A stretch of 64,000 nucleotides of DNA. Source: Fagopyrum homotropicum (lineage: Eukaryota > Streptophyta > Magnoliopsida > Caryophyllales > Polygonaceae). A program made the position numbers and the translations under genes. Below, in pieces: positions 10,059 to 21,575 of this stretch (positions within the stretch are counted from its first letter, which is position 1; each line of letters opens with the position of its first letter). The stretch is taken from the NCBI GenBank assembly GCA_033239125.1, contig BSWB01000001.1:142429981-142493980 (forward strand), in the 5' to 3' direction. The notes below the pieces were generated by a model. It was not told the DNA's origin, made no database searches, and saw only the letters and a program-made list of their open reading frames with translations.

Positions 10059-11395
10059 ATGGCACGTACTAGAGCTACGCTAGCTACTGGTCGAGGCAGA
10101 GGTCGTCCACCTCTCCCTCCAGCTGGACCAGGTAGGGGAGATAGGACCCCTACAGTTAGAGGACGCGGCCGTGGAGGTAGACCCTCACTAGCCCGAGGTC
10201 GAGGTCGAACTCTACGAGAGGATCCCCCAGCAGTGATCATGCCAGAGGCTAGAGTGGAGGAAGTAGGTGAGAGTGTTGGTCTTGAGGTCAAGAACGAGAC
10301 CGTTGCTAGGTCTGGAGCACAGAGAGCACGTTCGACAGAGTCAGGACGTGTTTCCATTGGAGCGACTGAGTACAGAGAGTACCGAGCCTACGTTGAGCGT
10401 AGGGAGGAGGCTGCTAGGACAGAGAGACTTACCCAGGTACCACCAGTACCGGTTAGATCTGTCCAGGTAACACAGAAAGCGCCTCAGGTGCCAGCTGTAC
10501 CTGAGAGGAGAGTTGTGGCTGATAGAGCGCCTACTAGGACTAGAGCACCGAGGCCAGATGAGTGGTTGAAGGCTTTCAACTCTCAGAAGGTCCCCTCATA
10601 TAATGGAGAGATAGGATTGGAGGTGGAGCACTGGATTGGGCAGGTAGAGACTGCGTTAGAGGCAATACGCTGCCCAGAGGATCGGTAGGTAGACTTGGTG
10701 CAGACCTGCTTCACTGGAGATGCTCATTCCTGGTGGCGGACCATGCGTAGTCGAGTCACCGGTTGGGAGCAGATGAGGAGCATTGTTAGAGACAAATACT
10801 GCCCTGTTTCGTTGAGGAGAGAGAGATTCTAGGACTTCATTGAGGCTGGATTTGAGGACATTCCGATCGCTGCTGCCATCAAGAAGTTCCAGAAGGAACT
10901 GACACTGCTTGGACCAGCTGCACCTCCTGAGGAGCAGCATGTCTATCTCTTTTCACGGAGATTGAGAGAGAGTACCCGTTCCTATCTGGCAGGATTTCGC
11001 TGTGAGACTCTGTCAGACTATCAGGATAGAAGATCTGCTTATGAGAGAGACAGACCAGTGTCGAGGAGAGCTGCTCAGTCAGACAGGCCGGATAAGCGGC
11101 AGAGGACAGGTTATGCTAGTGGTAGTTCAGGAGTAGTTGCTTTTGGACGGGGACAGACTCAGGGGCGACAGAGTCTTACAGCTACTGGTCAGACTTCAGC
11201 TGGTGGCTTGCAGTGCCACAACTGCAATAGCTATGGGCATATCCGATCAAACTGCACGAAGCCAGCAGTGACTTGCTTCTAGTGCGGTAAGATTGGACAT
11301 AGAGCTGCCTTCTGCCATCAGGGCAAGGCTCCATCTCAGCAGGGTTCTTCTCCTGCAGGCTTATCAGGGAGTGTACAGAGACCGCCACAGTACCG
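10059..11395 (+). pseudogene. Tekay gag (capsid and CCHC zinc knuckles), three in-frame stops
   Basis: The likely start is ATG 10059 (MARTRATLATG), immediately after a splice-acceptor-like TTGCGCAG. The N-terminus is Arg/Gly/Pro-rich; the capsid part has the W-W motif near 10733. One complete CCHC knuckle is present (C-H-N-C-N-S-Y-G-H...C, near 11214-11255). The second knuckle (CGKIGHRAAFC) is interrupted by TAG at 11280-11282 between its first two Cys. Other stops are TAG at 10686-10688 and 10830-10832. The frame changes by one base to join the pol frame near 11395. Confidence 0.85.
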
Positions 11396-14300
11396 CAGTA
11401 TAGAGCTTCTAGTCAGCAGCAGTCTTACTGGGCTCCAGGACACACACCACCACAGAGTTCTATGCAGGGATCAGGTCGGGGCAGAGGACGTGGTAGTGTG
11501 GCTGATAGTAGAGGAGCTCAGGCACGAGTGTTTGAGTTGAGGGATGCTGATCAGCCAGATGCACTGACTGCCACAGGTACGATCCAGATTCATGACTTAC
11601 CTGTACGAGTTTTATTTGATACGGGTGCTACACACTCCTTCATATCTGATGCATGCGTAGTTAGGTTGTCCTTAGCTACTGTAGAGGGGATACCTTTTAT
11701 GATAGGCTTACCTGATGGGAGTAAGGTAAGAGGGACTAGAGAGATCTTTGGATGTCCTGTTCGCATGGGAGATCGAGACTGGCTAGTCAATTTTCTAGTC
11801 ATGCCCTTAGCTCATGAGGATGTCATTTTAGGGATAGACTGGATGAGGAAACACGGAGCAGTCTTAGACATTGGTAGGAGGACAGTGACCGTTGCCACGG
11901 AGGAGGGCCATAGGGTGATATTCCGAGGTTGGGACCTCGGAAAGTCAGGTACAGTTATCAGTGCAGTGAGAGCAGCGAGACTGATAGCCCAGGGTTGTGA
12001 AGCCTTCTGGTGTTATGCCATGAAGGAAAGCAAGAGCCTGACTATAGAGGAGATACCTGTTGCATGCGAGTTTGCAGAGGTATTCAGTGACGACCTGCCA
12101 GGGCTACTCCCACAGAGGAGCGTTGATTTCAGCATTGACTTGGAGCCGGGCACGAGACCTATCTCGAAGGCCCCGTACCGTATGGCACCTATAGAGCTGC
12201 TTGAGCTGAAGAAGCAGTTAGAGGAGCTAGCAGAGAAGGGTTTTATACGCCCCAGTGTGTCTCCTTGGGGTGCGCCAGTGTTGTTTGTGAAGAAGAAGGA
12301 CGGATCGATGAGGCTGTGCATAGACTACAGAGAGCTGAACAAAGTAACCATCAAGAACAAGTATCCACTGCCACGCATAGATGATCTGTTGGACCAGTTG
12401 CATGGAGCGTCCGTTTTCTCGAGGATAGACTTGAGGTCAGGTTACCACCAGTTGAGGGTGAGAGATCAAGACATACCTAAGACGGCATTCCGGACTAGGT
12501 ATGGTCATTATGAGTTCGTAGTGATGCCATTCGGGCTCACTAATGCACCAGCGGTGTTCATGGAGTTGATGAATGGGATATTCATTGACTTCTTAGACCA
12601 GTTTGTAGTGGTCTTCATTGACGACATCCTAGTCTACTCTAGGAGTCAAGAGGAGCATGCCGGGCACTTGAGGACAGTACTGCAGATTCTACAGGATAGC
12701 CAGCTGTATGCTAAGCTGTCCAAGTGTGAGTTTTGGATGTCAGAGGTGGCTTTCTTAGGTCACGTGGTGACTGCTGAGGGTATTAAGGTCGATCCGGCGA
12801 AGATCGAGTCAGTATCTTCTTGGAAACCTCCTAAGAATGTTAAGGAGGTTCGCAGCTTTCTAGGTTTAGCAGGTTACTACCGCCGGTTTGTGGAAGGGTT
12901 CTCTTTGATTGCCCGACCACTTACTTGTCTTCTGAGGAAGACCACTCGGTTTGTCTGGTCTGAGCCGTGTCAGCAGAGTTTTGAGGAGCTGAAGAGGAGA
13001 TTGACGTCCGCTCCGATTTTAGCACAGCCTGAGGGTATTGATGACTTTGTGGTATACAGTGATGCATCCAAGCTGGGCTTGGGGTGTGTTTTGATGCAGA
13101 GGGGTAAGGTCATAGCCTATGCGTCTCGACAGTTGAAGACGTATGAGGAGAACTACCCCACACATGATCTGGAGTTGGCTGCAGTAGTCCATGCTCTAAA
13201 GATCTGGCGTCACTATCTCTATGGGGCGACATGTCAGATCTTTACAGACCACAAGAGTCTGAAGTACATATTCACTCAAAGAGAGTTGAATAACCGCCAG
13301 AGGCGGTGGTTAGAGTTGATCAAGGACTTCGACCTTGAGATCCTTTACCACCCCGGAAAGGCGAATGTGGTAGCTGATACTTTGAGCCGGAAGACGCCTA
13401 GAGAGAGGGCGATAGCCCGGTTGACAGTACAGCCACAGTTGTAGAGGGACTTGGCTTGGTTGGAGATAGAGGTTCAGTTTCCCGATACGGATGGTCAGTT
13501 GTCTACCATGGAGTTACTTCCTGATCTGTTGGATGAGATCCGACAGAAGCAGGAGACTTGCCCTACTTTGATCAGGATCCGAGACAGGATGTCTCGAGAT
13601 GAGGCCCCATAGTTTACTATTGGTGCATATGGAGTGATGAGACGTCAGGATCGCGTTTGTGTACCGTCAGACAGTGAGTTGAGACAGAGGATACTAGGTG
13701 AGGCTCATGCTACCCCATACTCAGTACATCCTGGAGCGAGTAAGATGTACAAGGATGTGAGACGCTCCTTCTGGTGGGGTGGTTTGAAGCCCGATGTGAC
13801 TCGATATGTAGCTCAGTGCGCGACCTGCCAGCAGGTCAAGATTGAGCACCGTAGGTCTGGAGGAGAGCTCCACCCACTTCCAGTACCACAGTGGAAGTGG
13901 GAGGATATATCTATGGATTTTGTCACCGGTTTGAGACTCAGCAGAGGATTTGATGCTATTTGGGTAGTGGTAGACCGCCTGACGAAGACCGCACGTTTCA
14001 TTCCGATTAAGGAAACGTGGCCGGTGAGTCGTCTGGCTGAGGAGTTCACCAGGCACATTGTGAGACTCCATGGGGTACCGAGGACTATCGTCTCTGACAG
14101 AGATGGACGTTTTACCTCAAGATTTTGGCAGCAGGTACATACTGCTTTGGGGACGAGTCTCCACTTCACTACCGCCTATCATCCACAGACAGACGGACAG
14201 TCTGAGAGGACCATTCAGACCTTAGAGGACATGCTTCGGGCGTGTGTACTAGATTGGGGATAGGTATGGCCAGATCATCTTCCACTGGTAGAGTTTTCGT

Positions 14301-14971
14301 ATAATAATAGCTGGCACGCATCTATTGGGATGGCTCCTTATGAGGCTTTGTACGGGCGGAGATGTCGTACACTATTATGTTGGGATGAGCCTAGCAGAGC
14401 TGATGGAGTAGCTCCAGATTAGATACAGGATGACATCGCTCGGATTGCCCTAGTCCGAGAGTGAATGTTAGCAGCTCAGAGTCGTCAGAAGTCCTACGCC
14501 GACAGGAGGCGTCGACCTTTGGAGTTTAGAGTGGGTGCACAGGTGTGGCTGAGAGTGTCACCTACGAGAGGGGTCAGACGTTTCGGCATTAAGGGGAAGC
14601 TGAGTCCCCGATATGTCGGACCTTTTGAGATCTTGGAGAGAGTTGGGGAGGTGGCCTACCGACTAGCACTACCGCCGAGACTAGAGAGTGTCCATCCGGT
14701 CTTTCATGTATCTCAGCTGAGAGAGTACATTCCGGATCCGAGACACGTCATCAGCCATGAGGATCTGATAGTGGAGCCTGACCATACATTTGTAGAGTAC
14801 CCAGTAGCTATCTTGGAGCGCAGTGTCAGACGTCTGCGATCCAAGGAGATACCTATGCTGAGGATCCAGTGGTCTAGGAGAGGAGCTGATGAGGCCACTT
14901 GGGAGACTGAGGAGAGTATTAGACGTAACTATCCCGAGTTCTTTGCGGGGTTAGAGGTTACTCCTGTTTGA
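11396..14971 (+). pseudogene. Tekay pol: protease, reverse transcriptase, RNase H, integrase, chromodomain; five in-frame stops
   Basis: Open from 11462 without a stop for 660 codons and then in the same frame to TGA 14969-14971. Domains in order: aspartic protease (LFDTGATHSFIS, near 11610); RT (YPLPRIDDLLDQL, and FIDDILVYS as the YxDD-type active site near 12620); RNase H (YSDASKLGLGC, near 13056); integrase zinc finger (H/H then CATCQQVK, near 13815) and DDE core (DFVTGL, SDRDGRFTS, QTDGQSERT); and a C-terminal chromodomain-type end (EATWETEE). Stops are TAG 13442, 13610, 14261 and 14420 and TGA 14462. Clade placement rests on the chromodomain and LTR length; the element is non-autonomous. 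Confidence 0.9.
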
Positions 14972-15180
14972 CGAGTTAGTACTCGGATGTTGTGTTGTTT
15001 GACTTTTCAGGTTGTTATATTGATTTGAGTGTTTCTGTTTTGTGAGACTTGTCTATGTGATGGTTGAGTAGTTGCATGGTAGAAAATGAAATTGTCGAGA
15101 AAATTAAATATCGAAGGAAATGTGTGAGTAAGAGGAACATTCTAAGTTTCGGGACGAAACTTCTTTTAAGGGGGCACTGA
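14972..15180 (+). other. Tekay 3'-UTR and polypurine tract
   Basis: Non-coding sequence between the pol stop and LTR3. The tract CTTTTAAGGGGGCACTGA ends at 15180; the AAGGGGG run is the expected plus-strand primer site. Near-identical copies precede LTR1 and LTR2. Confidence 0.8.
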
Positions 15181-17703
15181 TGTAATAACCGAAAATTTTA
15201 AGTTCCGGTAAATTGAAATTTAACAAAATTCGATGAGACAATCGTAAATAAATAAATCAGTAAAATAAAACGAGTTTAGTTCTATCATTTTATGTGACCT
15301 AGATTCACATAAAATGATAAATTAAATGACCGGAAATAATTTACGTTTTTAAAATAAAATCAATTATAATTTATAAATACGGATTTAATTCCGTATTATA
15401 TAAATTCCCGCACTTTTAACGAATTCCGGATCCTGTTCTAAAGAGAGTGAGGTTGGAGTTAACCCGCTACTAGGCCCAAATTACCGGCCCAGCCCAGCCA
15501 GCCCATTTTTAAGATTAACCTAATTAAACCTAATTTAACCTAACATAAGCTGTTCTAATCAGCCGCTAATTCCCTCCCTTCCGCTTACCTTTTTTCTGAA
15601 CATCGAACGCCCTCATCCCTTCCGTTTCAACAGAAGACGCGCCGCACCCTGCTACCTTCAACCGGAGCGCCGCCACCGAGCCTGTGCCGCCGTCCGCCGT
15701 CCGCCGACCGCCGCAGTAAGCCGGTAAGGCTGCATCCTTCTCCTCTTTCCCTCCCTCTCTGCGTCTTCACTTTTTCGAGTCTCACTTCGCGCCACCAATT
15801 GTTGCAACAGTCCGGGACCGGTGACGCCGATTTTCCTCCGCCTGCAGCAACACCGCTCCGCCACTGCAACCACCAGGCACCGCAGCGTCGACTGCAGACC
15901 TTATCCGCCACACCGGAGCCACCGAGCCGCTGCTGCAACCACCAGGTTAGCCACCGGCCCTGACCATCTCTCTCCACCCTTCTTTTCTGTTTCAAACCGG
16001 CCGGATTTAACGATACAGTCCCGCAGCGGTTGCAAACCCCAGCGAGCCGTCGCCGCACCGCCTGGACCAGCATAACATTCCGGTGGCAAGCCAAGCCTTC
16101 CGCCGTCCGCCGCAGGGAACCGGTAAGAGCCTCCTCCGTCCCTCTTCTCAACTTCCTGCGGGAATGAATTTTGAAGGAACAGTGAGAAAATTGCTTGAAG
16201 ATTGTGCTGCTTTGTTGCTCTGTAATCGTACCTGATGCTGTCTCAATTAATGTTAGAGAGATGTTTGAGAATGGAACTTGTAGGTATGTGAATAAACGGT
16301 GAATAGAAATGTATAACTGAAAAATGTTGAACGTATACGAGATTATATATGTATATAGAAATGAAGGAATACGTATGTAGCTGAGTTTGATAACCTATAT
16401 GTAAACCATAGAATGGAGGTGGTACGGGTATGCAATACGGAAGGATTAGTAAGAGCAGGTGTGAACTGATATAGGAGAGTGTATGCCGAGTATGTAAATA
16501 TACGTATATATATATATTATATGAAATAAAAGTATACTTATGAGTTGAGTTGGTGGAATTATAAAGTATGTGAATTTATATATATATATATATATATAAA
16601 TATAAGATTAGATAATAACCGAGAATGAAGTAATGTGATTCTAAATGACGAGTGGACGAGATTAATTTTATAACCCTAGTAAACCGTTTTGGAAATAATC
16701 TTAGATTAGAAAAGTGTTCCAAAACAAATATTAGAGGTCAAGAAGTGACCCGGAGAATTTTCTACACTAAGGGTAAAACGGTCTTTTACCGTATGAGAAT
16801 CGTTCTTTCCGTAATTCCTTTGCATGAGGTTGGACATAGAGATGTGAGTTTGATACACATGCCTTCATTGACAGGCACTTGAGTTACACGAGTACGGACT
16901 ATCTGAGGAGTGTTAGAGTGTTTTGACTCAGGTAAGTCCTTGCGACTTACTTAGCCAGTTTCTGAGTGTTAGTTGAATGATAGTAGTGGTGTGTGCTATT
17001 GCGTGTTTTAATAATAATAACTTGCTAGGACGACTGTTATTATTGCATTTAAGGCCCAAGTGTATGTATAACGGGCCGTGACATCACTGCCCAGCTCTGA
17101 CAGGAGACTGGGAGGTTCTCTATACCCAGACCATGCAGGTACAAGGTGAGATGCATCGGATCCATTCCTGATGGTTACATGGGGGCGGAGGCGAGGTTTG
17201 GGAACCCCTCGTGTCACAAAATAAGTATCACTAGAGTGAACGAGTAAATTAAAGCAAGATAATAAAACGGACTTGTTTGAAAGCATGATGTGTGTTTATG
17301 TTTATCTGAGTGTGTTTGTGCTGCTATTATCCTGCTAATATTTAGATAACTAGCTAACGGTTCTTCTTGTTGTTGTTTTAGACTTACCGCAGGTTAGATC
17401 AGCAGCTGAGTGATCCGGAAGTAGTGGTCAGCCGGGTCTCCGTACTCCTTAGAGCGGGGTTGGGGTTGTTTTGTCTTTCCTTTCTTTTGGTTAAGACAGT
17501 TGTTCTTTTCTTTTGTTTAAGTATTGTAGGCTGCTAGACAGTGTTGCATTCATTACTCTAAAAACATGGCGTTTATGAATTTCGGTTTCTTTATTTGTGT
17601 CTTGTTGCAAGATCCTAGTAATGTTGTTGTCAAACTGAGGTCGGGACCCATTGTGAGGTCCTAACCAGTAATACTCTGAGTTCTGAGAATTCGGGGTGTT
17701 ACA
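15181..17703 (+). repeat. LTR3, 3' LTR of the Tekay unit
   Basis: 2523 bp, TGTAATAACC to GGTGTTACA, collinear with LTR2. It has the U3 inverted repeats, a TATATAAA box at 15397-15404 and the GTAAGTC/GACTTAC hairpin at 16932-16950. It ends at 17703 and the flank starts AGTTACAC. The long open frames in its GC-rich block (for example the antisense frame 15627-16151) look like composition effects, not genes. Confidence 0.9.
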
Positions 17704-19140
17704 AGTTACACTATTGGAAAATTAATTGTCTATTGAGTTCTACTTACCTGTGAAGTGTGAACTTGCTTGAATATGAGCTGCAAATAGTGTTGCTTTTGTT
17801 GATGAGAGCAATGCAACTGAATAATCTTGATGGTGAATTACTAGATTGTGGTTCAACTAAAAATGAAGCACACCAGAGACAACTTTATCTTTTAGAATAC
17901 GACTTATTGTCCCTCTGGAATCTTATCTGTATATCTCTGATACAAACTTTTTCAATCAATACACAATCTTCAGCTTATAGCATAGGTTCAACAACTATAA
18001 AATTCTTGCAAGTTCCTATTTTGAATATTCTAATTTTAGTTATGATGAATGCCATAATTATCACTTCGAAGAAGTTGGTATTCAAACTTCACACACAATT
18101 CTTAGTATTGGTTCAGATTCTGTAGCATCGCTGCAGATTCAAATTTGATCAAATTTTAGTGAAACTGAATTTCACCTATTTATAAACAATCATATTGTAG
18201 CTTCACTTTGATCAAATCTGGTTTAATTTATGGCATTCATACCGTAGCTTCACTTTGATCAAATTTTAGTGAAATTGTAGCCTCTTTGCAGATTCAAAAC
18301 TGGCTTAATTTATGGCATTCACCTATTTATGAACATAACAGTAGCTTCACTTTGATCAAATTTGAATCTAGCTTAATTTATGACATTCAGAAAATTATGG
18401 CATTCATCATAGTGAAGCTATTGTTACTCATATGAACATTACAGTAGCCTCTGGAAGATGGGTCAAAGTACTTCAGCCAGAAAATTACACTCTAGATGGG
18501 ACCACAAAAGAACTGAATGCAGCTATTGATAGAATCTGCGAATATACTATTTAGAGTAATGTTGTTTTCTCTTTTATTATTATGGCCTGTAGTTTCATTG
18601 GTATCTTACTTTTGCAGTTGTTTCCTGATTTTGTGGCGATAATCTTGTAGGAATCAAGATTATTTTTGTTGACCTTGTAGAGCCATCATCGACAATTTAT
18701 ATCGATCTAATGTCTCGCAGTTAAGGTTTGAGGCACTCACTGATTTCATACCTGCCTCATAGACACGTTGTATTTGCTTTGTGTGCAAAGATACCCAAAA
18801 CCCTCCAAAATTTGTGGTTCAGAAACATGTCACAATTTTAGCCTTTATGTTTGACACAAAGACACTTTCTTGGGAAAATTTTGCATTCCAAATTGTGAAA
18901 ATTGGGATGTGATTGCTCAATAAGGAAAATAAGATAGCAAACGAAATGGAGCACCTTATGGAACTGTCCCAAATTAAATTTTCATAAAAACACCGTAAAA
19001 AAAGTTGAAAGTCACTGCACCAGCACACAAGTCCTAATGGTTATCCCTCAGAAAAGCACCAAAGGTTCAAAGCTACAAATAACTTTTTGACAAGTGACAA
19101 CCAAACAAGGAAAAAAAATAACATCTTCCTTCATAAATAA
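17704..19140. repeat. AT-rich non-coding stretch with dispersed short repeats
   Basis: TAGCTTCACTTTGATCAAAT recurs at about 18198, 18245 and 18341, usually followed by TTAATTTATGGCATTCA. A 122-codon open frame at 17757-18125 has low complexity and no recognisable domain. An exon-like stretch near 18455-18555 is open for about 33 codons but unrecognised. I see no supportable gene here. Confidence 0.4.
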
Positions 19141-19159
19141 CTTCACTGTCTACATTTAA

Positions 19160-19350
19160 TGAGAACTGCTACCAGCAATAACCAATCCTTTTCTTGCATC
19201 CCATCTCTAGCAAAGTTGATACCTAAAGCTGGTTCCGGAAGCTCAGGTGGCACCTCTTCCACAGGTAGATTAACTTCCCAAATCTCATTTGGAAGACCAT
19301 ACAAGCACAAGTTATCCTTCTCTGTGACACAAGCAACAAAACCACAATTT
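19160..19350 (-). pseudogene. ALFIN-LIKE (PHD-finger histone reader) N-terminal domain fragment
   Basis: The minus strand encodes DNLCLYGLPNEIWEVNLP followed by EVPPELPEPALGINFARDG and MQEKDWLLLVAV, the strongly conserved heart of the plant Alfin-like N-terminal domain. It begins after an acceptor-like TTTTTTACAG near 19350. It breaks off after LVAV into unrelated residues and a stop, exactly where intact family members continue with the histidine/serine/tryptophan block. There is no PHD finger (C4HC3) in the window. It is a truncated copy, most simply a fragment captured by the surrounding TIR element or a degenerate retro/duplicate. Confidence 0.85.
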
Positions 19351-19844
19351 TCCTGTAAAAAAAACTCAAATAACAATAATGTGTGTAGTAACTAAAGTCA
19401 GCAAGGTAGCAATTAGAGATCAAAGTCTTCCATTCAAACCATCTCAGCATCAAACATACATCGATATCAACAGAAAATGGTAACCTAATCAAAATATCAA
19501 CAAAAATTTTTATCTAGCAATCCCATAATTATAAAAGAACAAACTGTAAAAATTCAAAGCAGAGAGGCAGTTATAACAACTAAAGCTGTGGCATGGGAAA
19601 TCATTCACAACAAGAAGATAAGTAGAAATATTAGAATAGTCAGCAAAATACAACAATATCCCGCCGAGTGTTTTACCTAATAGAAATATTACAATAGTCA
19701 ACAAAATACAAAAGAAGGAGTTGTCCTAAGGTTGGTACATTACCGGAGACAGCAGACACTACAATCCCTTACATATTGCCGCATTACAAACATCACAAAG
19801 CAAAACAATCAATATTATTAACACCTAACCATTACAAGTTAATT

Positions 19845-20244
19845 CTAACCCTTAAAAATATACTGAGACACCAGATACATGAAGAAAATCAAGATAATAC
19901 AAACTAATACGCATATTAGTCTCTTGTTAAGGGCCTTTGAAGCTGAATGCTCAACACCGAGGATGCAATACTTGGTTGTAATATCAGCAACTTGGTCAAC
20001 CAAGGTATTGTTGCAGCATTCAAGGGTATCAATCTTTATCTCCTGACGGTTATTGATAGCTACCACATACGCACGAGAAGCTCATTACATGGGAAAGTTT
20101 CTGCACAAAAGGTGAGTTAGAGTCCCAAACCCATTCATATTTTGTAGGTGGTTCTACATCCCATACAGACTTCTCTATCAACTTTTCTGCCTCCTCGACC
20201 ATACGGAACTTAGGTGCCCTTGTGATCAACAATGACATATACAA
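19845..20244 (-). pseudogene. Small coiled-coil protein with C-terminal transmembrane tail (ORF C), frameshifted or spliced
   Basis: Two overlapping minus-strand frames give one plausible product. An upstream part is rich in acidic and aromatic residues (VEEAEKLIEKSVWDVEPP, KYEWVWD; 20244-20070). A downstream helical part (QEIKIDTLECCNNTLVDQ, then VADITTKY) ends in a long hydrophobic segment (LICVLVCIILIFFMYLV), a tail-anchor-like layout. The join near 20066-20080 needs a frameshift or an intron. I do not recognise the family. It lies about 1.4 kb inside the TIR-like end at 21637 and faces away from that end, as ORF A and ORF B do at their own ends. Confidence 0.4.
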
Positions 20245-21147
20245 AGGTGGTTAGTGAAAAAAAATGCTTCAGCCTAAGAAACAAAATACAGTACATTCAG
20301 AATAATAAAGCCTTATGTTTGTGCATAGGATGCATTTGTAAGGGTTAGTGAAAAAAATGCTTCAGCCTAAGAAACAAAATACAGTACATTCAGCCTAAGA
20401 AAAAAAATGCTTCAGCCTAAGAAACAAAACATCACAAAGCAAAGCGATCGCTTTGTGTGCCACAGAACAAATACAACAGTAAATAAAACCCACACGATAG
20501 AGTAACAAGGACAGTAGCCTAGATAACATATTCTACTACCAAAATATGATCTAAAAACATAGCAGAATAGTAAAGCCTATAATGCTTCAGCCTAAGAAAC
20601 AAAATACAGTACATTCAGAATTTGAAGCAATTTTATTGATAAGCATGGTTATTGGTAAGCATGTTTATTCCTATTTTTGTTTTTATGCATGAAATTTACT
20701 TATGGTTTTACATTCATGATTTCCCATCTCTTTTTTTTAATGTTGTAAAGCTTTATGTTTGTGCATAGGATGCATTTGCAATTGTGTAAAGTTTCAACAA
20801 TGAAGTAAGCAACAAAGAGAGGCCCACTTCAAACACAAAAATTGAAGAAGCTTTTGCTGAATTTTTGTGTAAGTTCCAGCATATTGACATATCAACTAAA
20901 GACAAAAATTGACAGAAGATGCCCAAATTCAAATCAATACAAAAAGCTTCTGCATAATTGTTGACAGAAGATCCCCACATTCTCAATAAAAAAAAGCTTT
21001 TGCATAATTTATCACAAGTAAGCCTCAACAAAGTAACACCATTTCAAACACAAAAATTGACAGAACAAGATCCCCAAATGAGTATATAAATTCGAATCTG
21101 CATAATGTGTGAACAATATGCCCCAATGTGTGAACAACGCATGATTT
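20245..21147. repeat. Non-coding stretch with repeated CTTCAGCCTAAGAAACAAAA motif
   Basis: The 20-base motif, often followed by TACAGTACATTCAG, occurs at about 20267, 20358, 20409 and 20583. A second loose repeat (AAGCTTYTGCATAATT with CAGAAGATSCCCA) occurs at about 20900-21010. No gene is seen; this is probably the 5' leader region of the TIR element. Confidence 0.5.
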
Positions 21148-21575
21148 CAGAGGTGTTTAGTTACGGTTTTTGTTAATAATCACCACCATAACCTCGATCT
21201 AGAAAAAGAACAGGACATTTGGATGTGTTAAGAGAAGAAGAACCCTAACCTCAGTGAACACGTGATTTCGGGAGTAGCTTTGGAGATCATCGACGAGGTA
21301 GCTTTTCCTGGGCGCCGCCCGCTGCTCTTTCCGGTCGTCATTTCTGCCAAACCCTAGCACACCACTTTTGGGAGAAGAATCGTCAAGTTGTGCGAGGAGT
21401 GCTGATGAGTGTGGAGTGGTGAATGAGAGAGAGATTTGAGGGCATGAATGGGAACACTCACGATGAAACTCCCCAAAGCTGATGCGAGTAGTTTCTGAAA
21501 TTGGAGGGTTAAAACCCCATGTAACCACAACTACAAACCTTTTGTCAAAAGCAAAACCATAACTAAACACCTCTG
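21148..21575. repeat. 428-bp segment bounded by ~25-bp inverted repeats
   Basis: The left arm starts CAGAGGTGTTTAGTTACGG and the right arm is its reverse complement with one or two changes (AACTAAACACCTCTG). It looks like a MITE or a re-used element terminus. A second, slightly different outward end (GTAACTAAACAGGGCTT) follows 50 bp later at about 21621-21637. The flanking eight bases do not match, so there is no clean target duplication. Confidence 0.6.

Larger units (their letters stand above)
4605..17703 (+). mobile_element. Tekay-type Ty3/gypsy (chromovirus) array: three LTRs, one internal region
   Basis: Order: 3'-UTR fragment (4605-4821), LTR1 (truncated), chromodomain-end fragment plus 3'-UTR (6873-7258), LTR2, primer-binding site, gag, pol, 3'-UTR, LTR3. 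The 217-bp 3'-UTR/PPT block occurs three times (4605-4821, 7042-7258, 14964-15180), each directly before an LTR. This shows that at least three element units once stood head to tail, as expected after unequal recombination between LTRs, and that two internal regions were later deleted. LTRs begin TGTAATAACC and end GGTGTTACA. The 3' flank begins AGTTA at 17704. No left flank with a matching target duplication survives. Confidence 0.88.

Noticed and set aside
11380..11470. Programmed -1 frameshift between Tekay gag and pol
   Set aside because: No slippery heptamer or downstream structure is evident, and related elements usually read gag-pol in one frame; a simple indel is more likely.
13721..14169. 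Minus-strand frames of 116-118 codons across pol
   Set aside because: Antisense shadows of the integrase coding sequence.
17757..18125. 122-codon frame after LTR3
   Set aside because: Low complexity, no domain, no homologous copy in the window; not supported as a gene.
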